The position numbers and the translations under genes were made by a program. 64,000 nucleotides of DNA from NCBI RefSeq assembly GCF_900607225.1, contig NZ_LR027842.1, positions 522,088-586,087 on the forward strand, in the 5' to 3' direction. The stretch is from [Pseudopropionibacterium] massiliense (lineage in GTDB: Bacteria > Actinomycetota > Actinomycetes > Propionibacteriales > Propionibacteriaceae). Of the stretch, positions 22,651 to 30,997 are shown piece after piece. The first letter of the stretch is position 1. Every line of letters begins with the position of its first letter. Below the pieces are notes generated by a model. It was given only the letters and a program-made list of their open reading frames with translations. It was not told where the DNA came from and searched no databases.

Positions 22651-25289
22651 GACCTGAAAGCATTCATTCCGGACATCGCCTCGGCTGGCCGGGGCTCGTC
22701 GTGCTGGCCCTGGTGCCGCTGCTCGCGGTCGGTGCGCTGCTGGGGGTGGTGCGCGGCGGCAACGAGCAGGGAATCCACGCCGCCGTGGTCAACCACGACA
22801 AGGCGGTGACCGTCGACGGCCGGACAGTGCCGCTGGGGCGGCAGCTGGCCTCCGAGATGGTGGCCCGTGAGGGGCCCAACATCTCGTGGACCATCGCCGA
22901 CGCCGAGGACGCCGAGGCCGGGCTGAACGACGGCCGCTACTCCGCCGTGGTCACCATCCCCGAGGGTTTCTCCGAGGCCGCGACCTCCTTCAGCAGCAAC
23001 GACGCCGCCATCGCGAAACAGGCCACCATAAACGTCGTGGTCTCCAAGAACGCGCCCTTCGCCGATGCGGCCCTCGCCCACGACATCGCGGGCCTGGCCA
23101 CCGACACCATCAACGCCACCCTCACGAAGGCCTACCTGGAGAACATCTACATCGGCTTCAACAGGGTGGGGGAGCAGTTCACGCAGGTCGTCGACGGGGC
23201 GGGCAAACTCGACGAGGCCGGCTCCCAGCTCGCCGACGGCGCATCAACCGCCGCCGAGAGCTCCGGGAAACTCGCCGACGGGCTGGGTGAGCTGTCCACG
23301 CAGGGGCAGAAACTCAACAGCGCCGCGACCACCCTGGCAGAGGGATCGCAGAAACTCACCGACGCCGCCGGAACCCTCGCGGGCGGGGCGGGGAACCTCG
23401 CGAACGGCACCCGAACCTTCGCGGGCGGCATCGCCCAGCTGAACGCCCAGGCGCCGCGGCTCGCGGACGGGGTCAACCAGCTCACCGATGGGGCCACGCC
23501 GCTGCTGGAGGGGGTCCCCGGATACACCTCGGGCACCGTCGGTGTCCTCGACGGGGTGGGCGAGCTGCGAGACGGCCTGGCCCAGCTCGAATCCGGTCTG
23601 AACTCCCAGCTCGACCCCGAGGCCATGAAGGAGGCGCAGGCGGCCCTCGGGCAGCTCGTCCCGACCCTGCGCGAGGCCCGGCAGGCCCTCACGCAGTACT
23701 TCCCGGGGGTGAGCGACATCACCATCGAGGAGGTGCGTTCCAAGCTCGCGGCCTTCGACGCCCAGCTGGACAAGCTCGACTCCACCCTGGCCGGGTACGC
23801 CTCCGGCGAGACGCCGCCGCCGTCGGAGCTGAAGGAGTTCGCCCAGCGACTGGTCGCGAACTGGAAATGCCCGATCGAGGACGCCGAGACCTGCAAGCTG
23901 CTCCGCGACGCCTACCAGGAGGGGGTCGGCGACGCCCTGACCACGGGTTTCCAGCAGGGAGCGAAACTTGCCCTCGGCGTGCTGCAGCGCACCGACCCGA
24001 GGACCGGCAGGACCCTGCTGGAAACCGCCCGCGGGTTCTCGCGGATGGGGCTGGGCATGACCGAGTCGATCATCAAGCTGCGCGACGCGATGGCGAAGAT
24101 CGTGCCCGCCGGAACCGATCCCCTGGCCGCTCTGGAACAGCTGCCGTCGAGGATCACCGAGCAGGTGCAGAAACTGAACGGCGGGGTCACGAAGCTTCGT
24201 GAGGGCGCAGACACCATCCTCGCCAAGGCCGAGCCGCTGCGCACCAACGCCGAACAGCTCGGCACCGGCGCCACCCGGTTGCTGGGTGGTTTGCAGCAGC
24301 TGCGGAACCAGACCTCCGCGCTCCCGGCCGCGACGGCCCGCCTGGCCGAGGGGGCCAACCAGCTCGCCAACGGGTCATCGCAGCTGGCCGATGGGGCCGG
24401 GCAGCTCTCCTCGGGGGTGGGGCAGCTCTCCTCCGGGGCCGGGCAACTGGCCGACGGCACCGGCAGGTACGTGACCGGCGTCGGCCAGGCCGCCGACGGC
24501 GCCACCCAGCTCGCCGCTGGGCTGCTGCGGCTGGGAGCGGGGTCGCGGGAACTGTCGCAGGGACTCGGGGCCTTCCACGACAGGCTCTCCGAGGCAAAGT
24601 CGAAACTGCCCAGCTACAGCGACTCCGACCGTGACACGTTGTCGCAGGTGGTCGCCTCGCCCGTGCTGAAGGACGGAAACGTCTACGAGGCGATGATGGT
24701 GCCGCTGGCCGCGCTGCTCGCGGTGGCGGCCCTGTGGCTCGGGTCGCTGCTGTCGTGGAGTTTCGCCCGTCCCGTTCCCTCCGACCTGATCGCGTCCTCC
24801 CGCACCAGCGCGACCCTGTGGCTGCGCACCCTCTGGCCCCCGGCCGCGCTCGGCGCTGTCCAGGGCCTGCTGTTCGGTGTCGCGGTCGGCATGGCGCTCG
24901 ACCTGACGCCGGGACGCACCATCGGGGCGGCCGCCCTGCTGACGATGGTCGGGGCGAGTTTCGCCGTCGTCAACCACGCCCTGACCGGCTGGTTCGGCAA
25001 CGTGGGGCGCGGGATCTCGGTGCTGGCCCTGGTGATCACCGTCGCCCTCGGGCTGACCTCCACCACACCGGGCTGGGTCCAGGGAATCGCAGGAATCTCG
25101 CCGCTGCACAACGGCCTGCTGCTGGTGCGCACCTTCCTGGCCAGTGGGTCGGGTCTGGTGGCGCTCGGCGGGGCGGCGCTGCTGTTCGGGGCTGTCGCCG
25201 TCGGGTTGTCGTACCTGGCGATCGCGTCCCGCCGGCACCTGACCGCCGACCAGTTCCGCAGCCGCGTGGTCGGGGGTGCCGGGGTGTAG
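22647..25289 (+). CDS. YhgE/Pip family membrane protein with LADG heptad repeats
   Basis: An 880-residue protein. An N-terminal membrane segment (about residues 13-35) is followed by a long extracytoplasmic region with many X-X-X-Leu-X-X-Gly heptads (LADGxxxL, LSSGxGQL) in two stretches, about residues 190-300 and 540-640. At the C-terminus there are about five or six membrane segments like an ABC-2 permease. This is the YhgE/Pip (phage infection protein) architecture. The start at 22647 is supported by AGGAG six bases upstream and by ATGA overlap with the MMPL gene; a longer upstream reading frame is ignored. Pairing of MMPL and YhgE/Pip proteins is recurrent in Gram-positives and suggests one export complex; what it moves cannot be read from sequence. 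Confidence 0.9.
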   Translation: MRPESIHSGHRLGWPGLVVLALVPLLAVGALLGVVRGGNEQGIHAAVVNHDKAVTVDGRTVPLGRQLASEMVAREGPNISWTIADAEDAEAGLNDGRYSAVVTIPEGFSEAATSFSSNDAAIAKQATINVVVSKNAPFADAALAHDIAGLATDTINATLTKAYLENIYIGFNRVGEQFTQVVDGAGKLDEAGSQLADGASTAAESSGKLADGLGELSTQGQKLNSAATTLAEGSQKLTDAAGTLAGGAGNLANGTRTFAGGIAQLNAQAPRLADGVNQLTDGATPLLEGVPGYTSGTVGVLDGVGELRDGLAQLESGLNSQLDPEAMKEAQAALGQLVPTLREARQALTQYFPGVSDITIEEVRSKLAAFDAQLDKLDSTLAGYASGETPPPSELKEFAQRLVANWKCPIEDAETCKLLRDAYQEGVGDALTTGFQQGAKLALGVLQRTDPRTGRTLLETARGFSRMGLGMTESIIKLRDAMAKIVPAGTDPLAALEQLPSRITEQVQKLNGGVTKLREGADTILAKAEPLRTNAEQLGTGATRLLGGLQQLRNQTSALPAATARLAEGANQLANGSSQLADGAGQLSSGVGQLSSGAGQLADGTGRYVTGVGQAADGATQLAAGLLRLGAGSRELSQGLGAFHDRLSEAKSKLPSYSDSDRDTLSQVVASPVLKDGNVYEAMMVPLAALLAVAALWLGSLLSWSFARPVPSDLIASSRTSATLWLRTLWPPAALGAVQGLLFGVAVGMALDLTPGRTIGAAALLTMVGASFAVVNHALTGWFGNVGRGISVLALVITVALGLTSTTPGWVQGIAGISPLHNGLLLVRTFLASGSGLVALGGAALLFGAVAVGLSYLAIASRRHLTADQFRSRVVGGAGV

Positions 25290-25420
25290 CCGAGCGTGGG
25301 CGTCAGGAAGCCCGGTTGCGTGGCACCTTCGGAACAGAACCCGGACGTCGAGTGGGATCCATGCCGCAGTGGTCGTGTCCCGGGAGAGCACGGCCGGGTG
25401 CCGTCCAACTGATGCGGAAG

Positions 25421-25512
25421 CGCCAAACGCCCGGTTGAAGTGGCGCCGTTTGCAGGGTTGAAAAGACGCCATATGGACGGTTGAATGGGCGCCAACTACC
25501 GGGTTGGGATGG
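25421..25512 (+). repeat. Four 23-bp direct repeats (iteron array A) upstream of an AAA/DUF4143 gene
   Basis: Four head-to-tail copies start at 25421, 25444, 25467 and 25490, an exact 23-bp period. Invariant positions: CGCC at 1-4, GGTTG at 13-17 and G at 22; A18-A19 are kept in three copies and A at position 5 in three. The middle of each unit varies. The array ends 24 bp before the ATG of the ATPase gene at 25537, so it covers the likely promoter and 5' leader. This is consistent with an operator for cooperative binding, perhaps by the ATPase itself or a partner. Copy 4 is the most diverged. Confidence 0.85.
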
Positions 25513-25536
25513 CAGCTGGTGAAGGGGACGAGAGGA

Positions 25537-26802
25537 ATGGCGGCTCAGGACGACTACCTGCCGCGGGTCGTGGACCGGATGGTGAAGGATGGCCTCGGCT
25601 ACTCGGGGGGCGTCCTCCTCGAGGGGGTTCGGGCGTGTGGCAAGACCATGACCGGGCGGCGGCACGCATCCTCGGAGGTTGCGCTCGATTCCGGACTGCC
25701 TCAGCTACGTGCGGCCCTGGATCTCGACCCCTCCCTGCTCCTGACCGGTGATACACCGCGCCTCATCGATGAATGGCAGATCGAACCATCGCTGTGGAAC
25801 CTCGTGCGCAGGGAGGTCGATTCCCGCCGGGCCCCGGGACAGTTCATCCTCACCGGTTCCTCTGCCCCGGCCGAGGATGCGGCACGGCACTCGGGGGCGC
25901 ACCGCGTCTCTCGGATCCGGATGCGGCCGATGACCTTGTTCGAGCGCGGCCTGGGTGATGCACGTGTGTCGCTCGCCGAGCTGTTCGATGGCCGGATGCC
26001 CGGCCCGGTGTTCGACTCGGGCATCAGTGTGCGTGAGGCCCTGGACGCCTTGATCCACGGGGGCTGGCCGGGGGACCGTGACCTGACGACCCGACAGGCG
26101 CAGCGTCACCTGCGGGACTACGTCGATGACATCATTCATGTCGATGTTGGCCGGCTGGATGGTGAACCGCGGCGGGATCCCGTGAGGATGCAGGCCCTCA
26201 TACGCTCCCTCGCCCGGCATGTGGCGACCGAGGCCTCATTCACCACCATTGCGAAGGACGTCGCGGGGCAGTCGCTGGCGGCCGAGACCGCGATCGCCTA
26301 TGTGAACGCGCTCAAACGGCTGTTCATTGTTGAGGAGCAACCGGCGTGGGCACCTCATCTGAGGTCCCGGTACGCGGTGCGGATGTCGTCGAAACTGCAC
26401 TTCGTCGATCCGGCCCTCGCAGCGGCGGTGACAGCGACATCAGCGGACCGGCTCATGCAGGATCTGGAGACCGCCGGACTCTGGTTCGAGTCGCAGGTCG
26501 TGCAACACCTGCGTGTCTTTGCCGAGGCGCTGGGTGGCCGGATCTACCACTTCCGGGACAAATCGGGCAGGGAGGCCGACGTCATCGTCGAGCTCGACGA
26601 CGGGCGATGGGCGGCTTTCGAGGTCAAGTTGGGGCAGAGACAGATTCCGGCGGCCCAGGCATCGCTGATGGCTTTCGTGGGTGATATCGACACGACCCGG
26701 ACACCTCCTCCCGAGTTCAGGGCCGTCGTCACTGCCGACGGCCCCACGATGCCGCTCCCCGATGGTGCCGTGACCTTCCCGCTGCAGGCCCTGCGACCCT
26801 GA
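25537..26802 (+). CDS. AAA ATPase with C-terminal DUF4143 domain
   Basis: A 421-residue protein of the PF13173/PF13635 type. Walker A is EGVRACGKT (about residues 29-37), Walker B-like LIDEWQ near 76, a sensor-1-like LTGSSAP near 105, then a winged-helix linker. The C-terminal DUF4143 (nuclease-fold-like) ends in YHFRDKSGREADVIVEL and FEVKLG. The ATG at 25537 is preferred over the longer TTG frame from 25504, because that TTG lies inside repeat copy 4, whereas an AAGGGG site sits about nine bases before 25537. The family is common and of unknown function. A paralogue lies at 37799 with its own unrelated 23-bp repeat array. The gene converges on fic with only 7 bp between stops. Confidence 0.92.
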   Translation: MAAQDDYLPRVVDRMVKDGLGYSGGVLLEGVRACGKTMTGRRHASSEVALDSGLPQLRAALDLDPSLLLTGDTPRLIDEWQIEPSLWNLVRREVDSRRAPGQFILTGSSAPAEDAARHSGAHRVSRIRMRPMTLFERGLGDARVSLAELFDGRMPGPVFDSGISVREALDALIHGGWPGDRDLTTRQAQRHLRDYVDDIIHVDVGRLDGEPRRDPVRMQALIRSLARHVATEASFTTIAKDVAGQSLAAETAIAYVNALKRLFIVEEQPAWAPHLRSRYAVRMSSKLHFVDPALAAAVTATSADRLMQDLETAGLWFESQVVQHLRVFAEALGGRIYHFRDKSGREADVIVELDDGRWAAFEVKLGQRQIPAAQASLMAFVGDIDTTRTPPPEFRAVVTADGPTMPLPDGAVTFPLQALRP

Positions 26803-26809
26803 CCGGCAT

Positions 26810-27778
26810 TCACGTGGGGTCGGCGTCGCCGATGATCCGCCAAGTCCCCGCCCGGGCGCTGCCGTGCCGGGCCAGACGTCCCGACCGACGCAGCCCGGCG
26901 ACCAGGCGCTCCGCCGTCCTGCGCGAGCATCCCAGGTGCTCGGCCAGCGTCGCGATGGTCGCATCCGGGTTGGCGCCGAGGAACGACAGCGCCCGTTCTC
27001 GGCGGTCCCGAATCGAGGGAGTCGTCGTATAGGGAGTGAGCGCGTCACGGATGACCGTGAGCATGAAGGTTACGCAGGCCTCACCTGAGCCCTGCGCGTT
27101 CGAGCGGGCGATGGCTCTGTAGTAGCTCTCCTGGCGGTCCCGGATCACGCTTTCGACCGGCAGCCACGCCAGCGTCGGCCGCCACCGCGACAGCAACAGC
27201 GTGTGCCACAGGCGTCCCGTCCGCCCGTTTCCGTCCGAGAAGGGGTGGATGAACTCGAATTCGTAGTGGAAGACGCAGGAGACCAGCAGCGGGTGGAGAT
27301 CGGTCGAGGCCATCCAGCCGAACAGATCCGACATGACCTCGGGGATGTATCGGGCCGGTGTGCCCGCATGGATGAGCCTGCTCCCCTCGAAAATCCCCGC
27401 GTTCCCGGAGCGGCATCGTCCGGCGTCGCCGATGAGCCCGCGCATCATGATGCCGTGGGCGCGCAGGAGATCGTCCGGGGAGAGGGGGTCCAGGTCATCC
27501 ATGAGCTGGTAGGCGCGACGAGCGTTGGTCACCTCGAGGATCTGATCAGCGGGACCGAGGACGCGCTTGCCGTCGAGGATGGCCGTGACGGCCTCGCGTG
27601 AGAGCGTGTTCCCCTCGATCATGAGGGAGGAGTGAATGGTGGTGATGCGCAGCTCGCGGTGCAGCACGGGGTTCGTCCCCAGGGCCGATGCGGGGCCGAG
27701 CGTCCCGACGAGTTCGGCGATCTCCATGCACAACCCGTCGATCTCGGAGGTGCGGTTCAGCGGCGGCTCGTAGACCAT
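26810..27778 (-). CDS. Fic family protein (AMP transferase type)
   Basis: A 322-residue Fic-domain protein. The catalytic motif HPFSDGNGRTGR (about residues 177-188) matches HPFxxGNGRxxR completely, so it should be able to transfer AMP (or another phosphate group) to target hydroxyls. An inhibitory helix motif of the (S/T)xxxE(G/N) type, SLMIEGN near residue 52, lies N-terminal to the Fic core, making it a class II, self-inhibited enzyme. The C-terminus is a winged-helix-like segment (TLAEHLGCSRRTAERLVAGL). The start at 27778 has GAGGGG eight bases upstream; the frame is open for 20 more codons but without a better site. No toxin/antitoxin partner gene is adjacent. Targets are unknown. Confidence 0.92.
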   Translation of the reverse strand: MVYEPPLNRTSEIDGLCMEIAELVGTLGPASALGTNPVLHRELRITTIHSSLMIEGNTLSREAVTAILDGKRVLGPADQILEVTNARRAYQLMDDLDPLSPDDLLRAHGIMMRGLIGDAGRCRSGNAGIFEGSRLIHAGTPARYIPEVMSDLFGWMASTDLHPLLVSCVFHYEFEFIHPFSDGNGRTGRLWHTLLLSRWRPTLAWLPVESVIRDRQESYYRAIARSNAQGSGEACVTFMLTVIRDALTPYTTTPSIRDRRERALSFLGANPDATIATLAEHLGCSRRTAERLVAGLRRSGRLARHGSARAGTWRIIGDADPT

Positions 27779-27838
27779 GCGATTGCCCCTCAGGTGTCGC
27801 TGTCGTCGTGTTCGGGGCGTGAAGACGATTACCGCCAC

Positions 27839-27858
27839 ATTTTACCGCCAGTGGCGGT
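27839..27858 (-). promoter_or_regulatory. Palindrome overlapping a possible fic promoter
   Basis: On the minus strand a TAAAAT hexamer (27839-27844) is a plausible -10 element for fic. It abuts the inverted repeat ACCGCC-agt-GGCGGT (27844-27858), and a further ACCGCC half-site lies at 27831. No good -35 is seen. This would suit repression of fic, but no experiment supports it. Confidence 0.35.
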
Positions 27859-27934
27859 GATCACTGCCGGCCGCGTTCGTGGTTTCCTCCTCGAGGGTCG
27901 CGCTCACCTGTGTCAGGAAGCGCCGGGTGATCGG

Positions 27935-28531
27935 GGAGAAAACCTGTTGCCGGTCCTCGTCGCCTGTGCCGCACGCACGGGCAGGCTCGTCAATCACAGC
28001 GACCTCGCCCGGGATGCCGGGGTCGACACCAAGACGGCGCAGAGCTGGCTCTCGGTCCTGCAGGCCTCCGGTGTCGTGCGCCTGCTGCGCCCGTTCTGGT
28101 CCAATGCGACCAAGCGGCTCACCAGGACTCCCAAGCTCTACCTCACGGATACGGGGCTGGCCTGTCACCTGCTGGGATGGAGTTCTCCGGAGACCCTGCG
28201 CAGAGGGGCGATGGCCGGCCCCATGTTCGAGACCCTCGTCGTCGGCGAGGTCATCAAGTCCTGTCTCAACGCCGGCGGCGACGCCCGGAATGTGCATTTC
28301 TACCGGGATGCCCGTCAACGGGAGATCGACCTGATCATCCAGGAAGGGCGTGTGCTGCATCCCGTCGAGATCAAGACGTCGGCAACGGTGACTCGTGAGG
28401 CTGCAGCGGGTTTCTCCGTTCTCAACGACCTCGGCGACTACGACGTGGGGGCGGGCGCCGTCATCTGCCAGACCCGGGAGCCCTACCCCGTGACGGCCAC
28501 AGTGAAGGCGATCCCCGTCTGGTCGATCTGA
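27935..28531 (+). pseudogene. AAA/DUF4143 ATPase remnant (C-terminal half only)
   Basis: The open frame ending at 28531 encodes only the linker and DUF4143 part of an ATPase: CAARTGRLVNHSDLARDAG, then VVRLLRPFW, YLTDTGLACHLLGW, and the terminal nuclease-like motif FYRDARQREIDLIIQEG followed by HPVEIKTSA. The ATPase domain with Walker A is missing; upstream, the frame continues antisense to fic without similarity. This is the third DUF4143 element in 14 kb. It belongs to a different subgroup from the two intact copies, as the sequences align poorly outside the motifs. Expression as a short protein cannot be excluded but no ribosome site is evident. Confidence 0.8.
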
Positions 28532-28551
28532 CGGCGCCGGGCAGAGGACGG

Positions 28552-28582
28552 CTCACAGCGATGACCGGGCCCGGGTGCGGCC
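28552..28582. repeat. 31-bp direct repeat, left copy
   Basis: Identical over 31 bp to 29812-29842. The right copy is the 3' end of an ABC-2 permease gene, including its stop codon; this left copy is an isolated fragment of it, followed at once by unrelated sequence. Together the copies bound the SDR gene and the TetR remnant. Confidence 0.85.
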
Positions 28583-28665
28583 ACGACGCCGTCCGCGCCG
28601 GCGAGGGGCGGAGCGAGTCCTGAAGCCCTGATCCCTTCCTCGGTGGGCCGTCGTCGTGTGCGCGA

Positions 28666-29514
28666 TCAACCTCCCAGGGTGTAGCGGCCGGCGTTGATCG
28701 CGGCGATGACGCCGCCGTCGACGAGCAGGTCCGTGCCGGTGATGAAGGAGGCCTGCTCCCCGAGCAGGAAGGCGCCAACCGCCGCGATCTCGTCGGGGGT
28801 TCCCACGCGCCGCGCGGGGGACGCGTCGATCATCGCCTGGTAGCCCTCGCCCGCGGCCCGGAACTCGTCGTAGGCGAGCGGGGTGACGATGATGCCGGGG
28901 CTGATCGTGTTGATGCGGGCCCCGCGGTCGCCCCAGGAGGTCGCGGCCGCCGTGCGCACACGCAGGTGATTGGCGCGCTTGGACACCATGTAGGCGATCC
29001 CGGGGTTCGCCACGGCGTCGTTCCTGACGAAGTCGAGGTCGGCGAGCTCCTCGGTGGGGCACAGCGCCAGCTGCCGCTCGACCTCGTCGCTCAGGCGCAT
29101 CATGTGGCCGGCCTGGCTGGAGATGACGAGCCCGGCCCCGCCGCGGGCGATGACGCCGGAGAAGACGTCGATCGCCACCGCGGTGGCCACCAGATCCAGG
29201 GCGACGATGTGCTCGGGCGAGGACTGGTTGGGGGATGCGCCGGCGGTGTCGACGAAGTGGCGGACCTCACCGAGCGAGGCGGCTCTGGCGGCGAAGTCCT
29301 CGACGGAGGACCGGTCCAGCGCGTCCACCCGCTGGGTGGTGACGTCATGTCCGGAGGAGGTCAGATCGCGGGCGGCGGCCTCCAGGCTCGACCCGGAGAC
29401 GTCGCCGAGCAGGATGCGTCCGCCGCCGGCGATGCGGCGGACGATGGCGGTGCCCATGGAGCCGGCCCCGAGCAGGGCGGTGACGGGCCGGTTCTCGTTG
29501 CGGTCGAAGATCAT
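28666..29514 (-). CDS. SDR family NAD(P)-dependent oxidoreductase
   Basis: A 282-residue short-chain dehydrogenase/reductase. The N-terminal cofactor loop reads ALLGAGSMGTAIVRRI, a variant of TGxxxGxG. The catalytic Tyr-x-x-x-Lys is YMVSK and the NSx region is ISSQ. The C-terminal GTPDEIAAVGAFLL and GTDLLVDGG are typical of the classical family. The start at 29514 is fixed by an AAAGGA site seven bases upstream; the frame extends 21 codons further without support. The substrate is unknown. In the opposite orientation immediately upstream is a fragment of a TetR regulator, the usual divergent neighbour of such reductases. Confidence 0.92.
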   Translation of the reverse strand: MIFDRNENRPVTALLGAGSMGTAIVRRIAGGGRILLGDVSGSSLEAAARDLTSSGHDVTTQRVDALDRSSVEDFAARAASLGEVRHFVDTAGASPNQSSPEHIVALDLVATAVAIDVFSGVIARGGAGLVISSQAGHMMRLSDEVERQLALCPTEELADLDFVRNDAVANPGIAYMVSKRANHLRVRTAAATSWGDRGARINTISPGIIVTPLAYDEFRAAGEGYQAMIDASPARRVGTPDEIAAVGAFLLGEQASFITGTDLLVDGGVIAAINAGRYTLGG

Positions 29515-29585
29515 TCGGTGGTCCTTTCGTGGAGCACCTGCAGTGCGAATCGCTGCTGCTCGTCCGTTCGTCCGCATTCAATCTA

Positions 29586-29811
29586 CGGGGCCGCGCGAGC
29601 GCCGTCGATGGCCTGTTCCGGCACGAATGGGTGGATGAGCAACTCGAGGCGCATGGCCGTACCCTTGGCGGGTGGGCCGCATTCAGTGCGCGGGCGCGTA
29701 TCAACAAGAAAACCTTCTACCGTTACTACCCGGCCGTCGAGTACCTGCTGGCCGAGGTGCAGGCGCAGTATTCCTGGCCGGCGGCGCCCGCGGGCATCGT
29801 GGGGAAATCGT
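29586..29811 (+). pseudogene. TetR-type regulator fragment
   Basis: The reading frame contains INKKTFYRYYPAVEYLLAEV, which is the recognition helix and following helix of a TetR HTH domain, preceded by a degenerate helix 1 (FRHEWVDEQLEAHGRTLGGW). There is no usable start, and the ligand-binding domain is absent: the frame runs directly into the 31-bp repeat and the antisense end of the permease gene. The regulator of the neighbouring SDR gene has apparently been destroyed. Confidence 0.7.
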
Positions 29812-29842
29812 CTCACAGCGATGACCGGGCCCGGGTGCGGCC
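29812..29842. repeat. 31-bp direct repeat, right copy
   Basis: Identical to 28552-28582. It encodes the last residues (GRTRARSSL) and stop of the permease at 29813. A shorter 14-base match (CACAGCGATGACCG) also occurs at the 3' end of the aldo/keto reductase gene at 36446. Confidence 0.85.
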
Positions 29843-30997
29843 CACGGCCATGGCGACGGAGAGGATCGCGACGGCGAACAGGGCGCAGATCCCGCAGTCG
29901 ACGAGCAGGGGACCGATGACGTCGGCGGATGTCGAGGCGGCCGTGAACGCTCCGGAGATCGCCTGGCTGGCCCAGTAACCGGGGGTGAGCCTGGCGGCCT
30001 GGACGACGGCATCGGGCAGCCACTCCATGGAGACCCAGGTCCCGGCCAGGAAGGACAGCGCCATGCCGCCGATGTTGGCTACCGCGTTGGCCGAGTTCTG
30101 GCCCAGGCCGATTTGGCCCATGAGGAATCCGAGCGAGACCGCCACGAGCATGTAGGCACCCAGGGCCGCTCCGACAACCCCCAGCAGCGGCGCCGATGTC
30201 GTCACTGCACCGGCCCCGAAGGCCGCGACGGCCAGTCCGGAGATCCACAGCCACCCGACCAGGCCGATGACGAGGCAGGCGCCCATGACCCCGAGGCTGC
30301 GGGACCTGCTGCTCACCGGTGCCGCGGTGAGACGGGAACGCACCGCCCGGCGCCCCAGCGACGCCATGAGCGTCGAGATCGTCACGATCGCGAAGGCCAT
30401 GATCGGGTAGATGGAGAACTTGGCGTAGACGATGAGGCTGTACGGCAGGGGCGTCGCGTCCTGGGCGACCCGCTCGGCCGGGGCGGAGTGGTTCATCGTG
30501 TCCCGGGCCAGGGAGACGGCCCGGGCCGGGTCGTCGGTGAGCGTCGAGAGGTAGTCGGCGACCTGCCCCAGGTAGGAGTCGGTGCGCACGTTCATCAGCG
30601 ATCCCGCGGCCGATTCGTAGCCGATGACCGTGTCCATCCGGGGCGGCTCGGTGCCCCGGCGGGCTGCCTCCTGGAGTCGCTGCCCGTAGTCGGCGGGGAT
30701 GATGAGGATGTAGTTGATGCGGTTCTGCGCGGTTGCGTCCTGGATGGCCTGCCTGGAGTCCTCCAGCGGCCTCACCTCGCCGACGGACTCGACGTAGTCC
30801 CTGACCCCGTGGGAGATCGTGGAGCCGTCGCGGTCGATGACGGCGACACTCGCCGTGGCCTGCTTGACCTGGCTGGACGTCTCCTGGGCCTGGGTCATCC
30901 CTGCGAGCAGGCCGAGCAGGGACAGCGCCACCAGGTAGATCAGGATGTAGACCCGATGGGCCGCCACGATCTTCAACGATGTCTTAAAGGTGCTCAT
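29813..30997 (-). CDS. ABC-2 type transporter permease
   Basis: A 394-residue membrane protein of the ABC-2/YhgE N-terminal type. It has a membrane segment near residues 17-35, a large extracytoplasmic domain (about 40-190) and about five C-terminal membrane segments from about 200. AGGAGG lies eight bases upstream of the ATG. The start overlaps the end of the preceding permease gene by 14 bp, so it is the third gene of an ATPase-permease-permease operon read leftwards. The two permeases probably form a heterodimer. The final nine codons are part of the 31-bp repeat. Confidence 0.9.
   Translation of the reverse strand: MSTFKTSLKIVAAHRVYILIYLVALSLLGLLAGMTQAQETSSQVKQATASVAVIDRDGSTISHGVRDYVESVGEVRPLEDSRQAIQDATAQNRINYILIIPADYGQRLQEAARRGTEPPRMDTVIGYESAAGSLMNVRTDSYLGQVADYLSTLTDDPARAVSLARDTMNHSAPAERVAQDATPLPYSLIVYAKFSIYPIMAFAIVTISTLMASLGRRAVRSRLTAAPVSSRSRSLGVMGACLVIGLVGWLWISGLAVAAFGAGAVTTSAPLLGVVGAALGAYMLVAVSLGFLMGQIGLGQNSANAVANIGGMALSFLAGTWVSMEWLPDAVVQAARLTPGYWASQAISGAFTAASTSADVIGPLLVDCGICALFAVAILSVAMAVGRTRARSSL

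Noticed and set aside
23190..24560. Tandem DNA repeat or low-complexity artefact in the YhgE/Pip gene
   Set aside because: The repetition is at protein level (LADG heptads) with varied codons, as expected for this family.
25421..25512. CRISPR array
   Set aside because: The 23-bp units are contiguous and have no spacers of 30 or more bp, and no cas gene is present; the same holds for 37697-37788.
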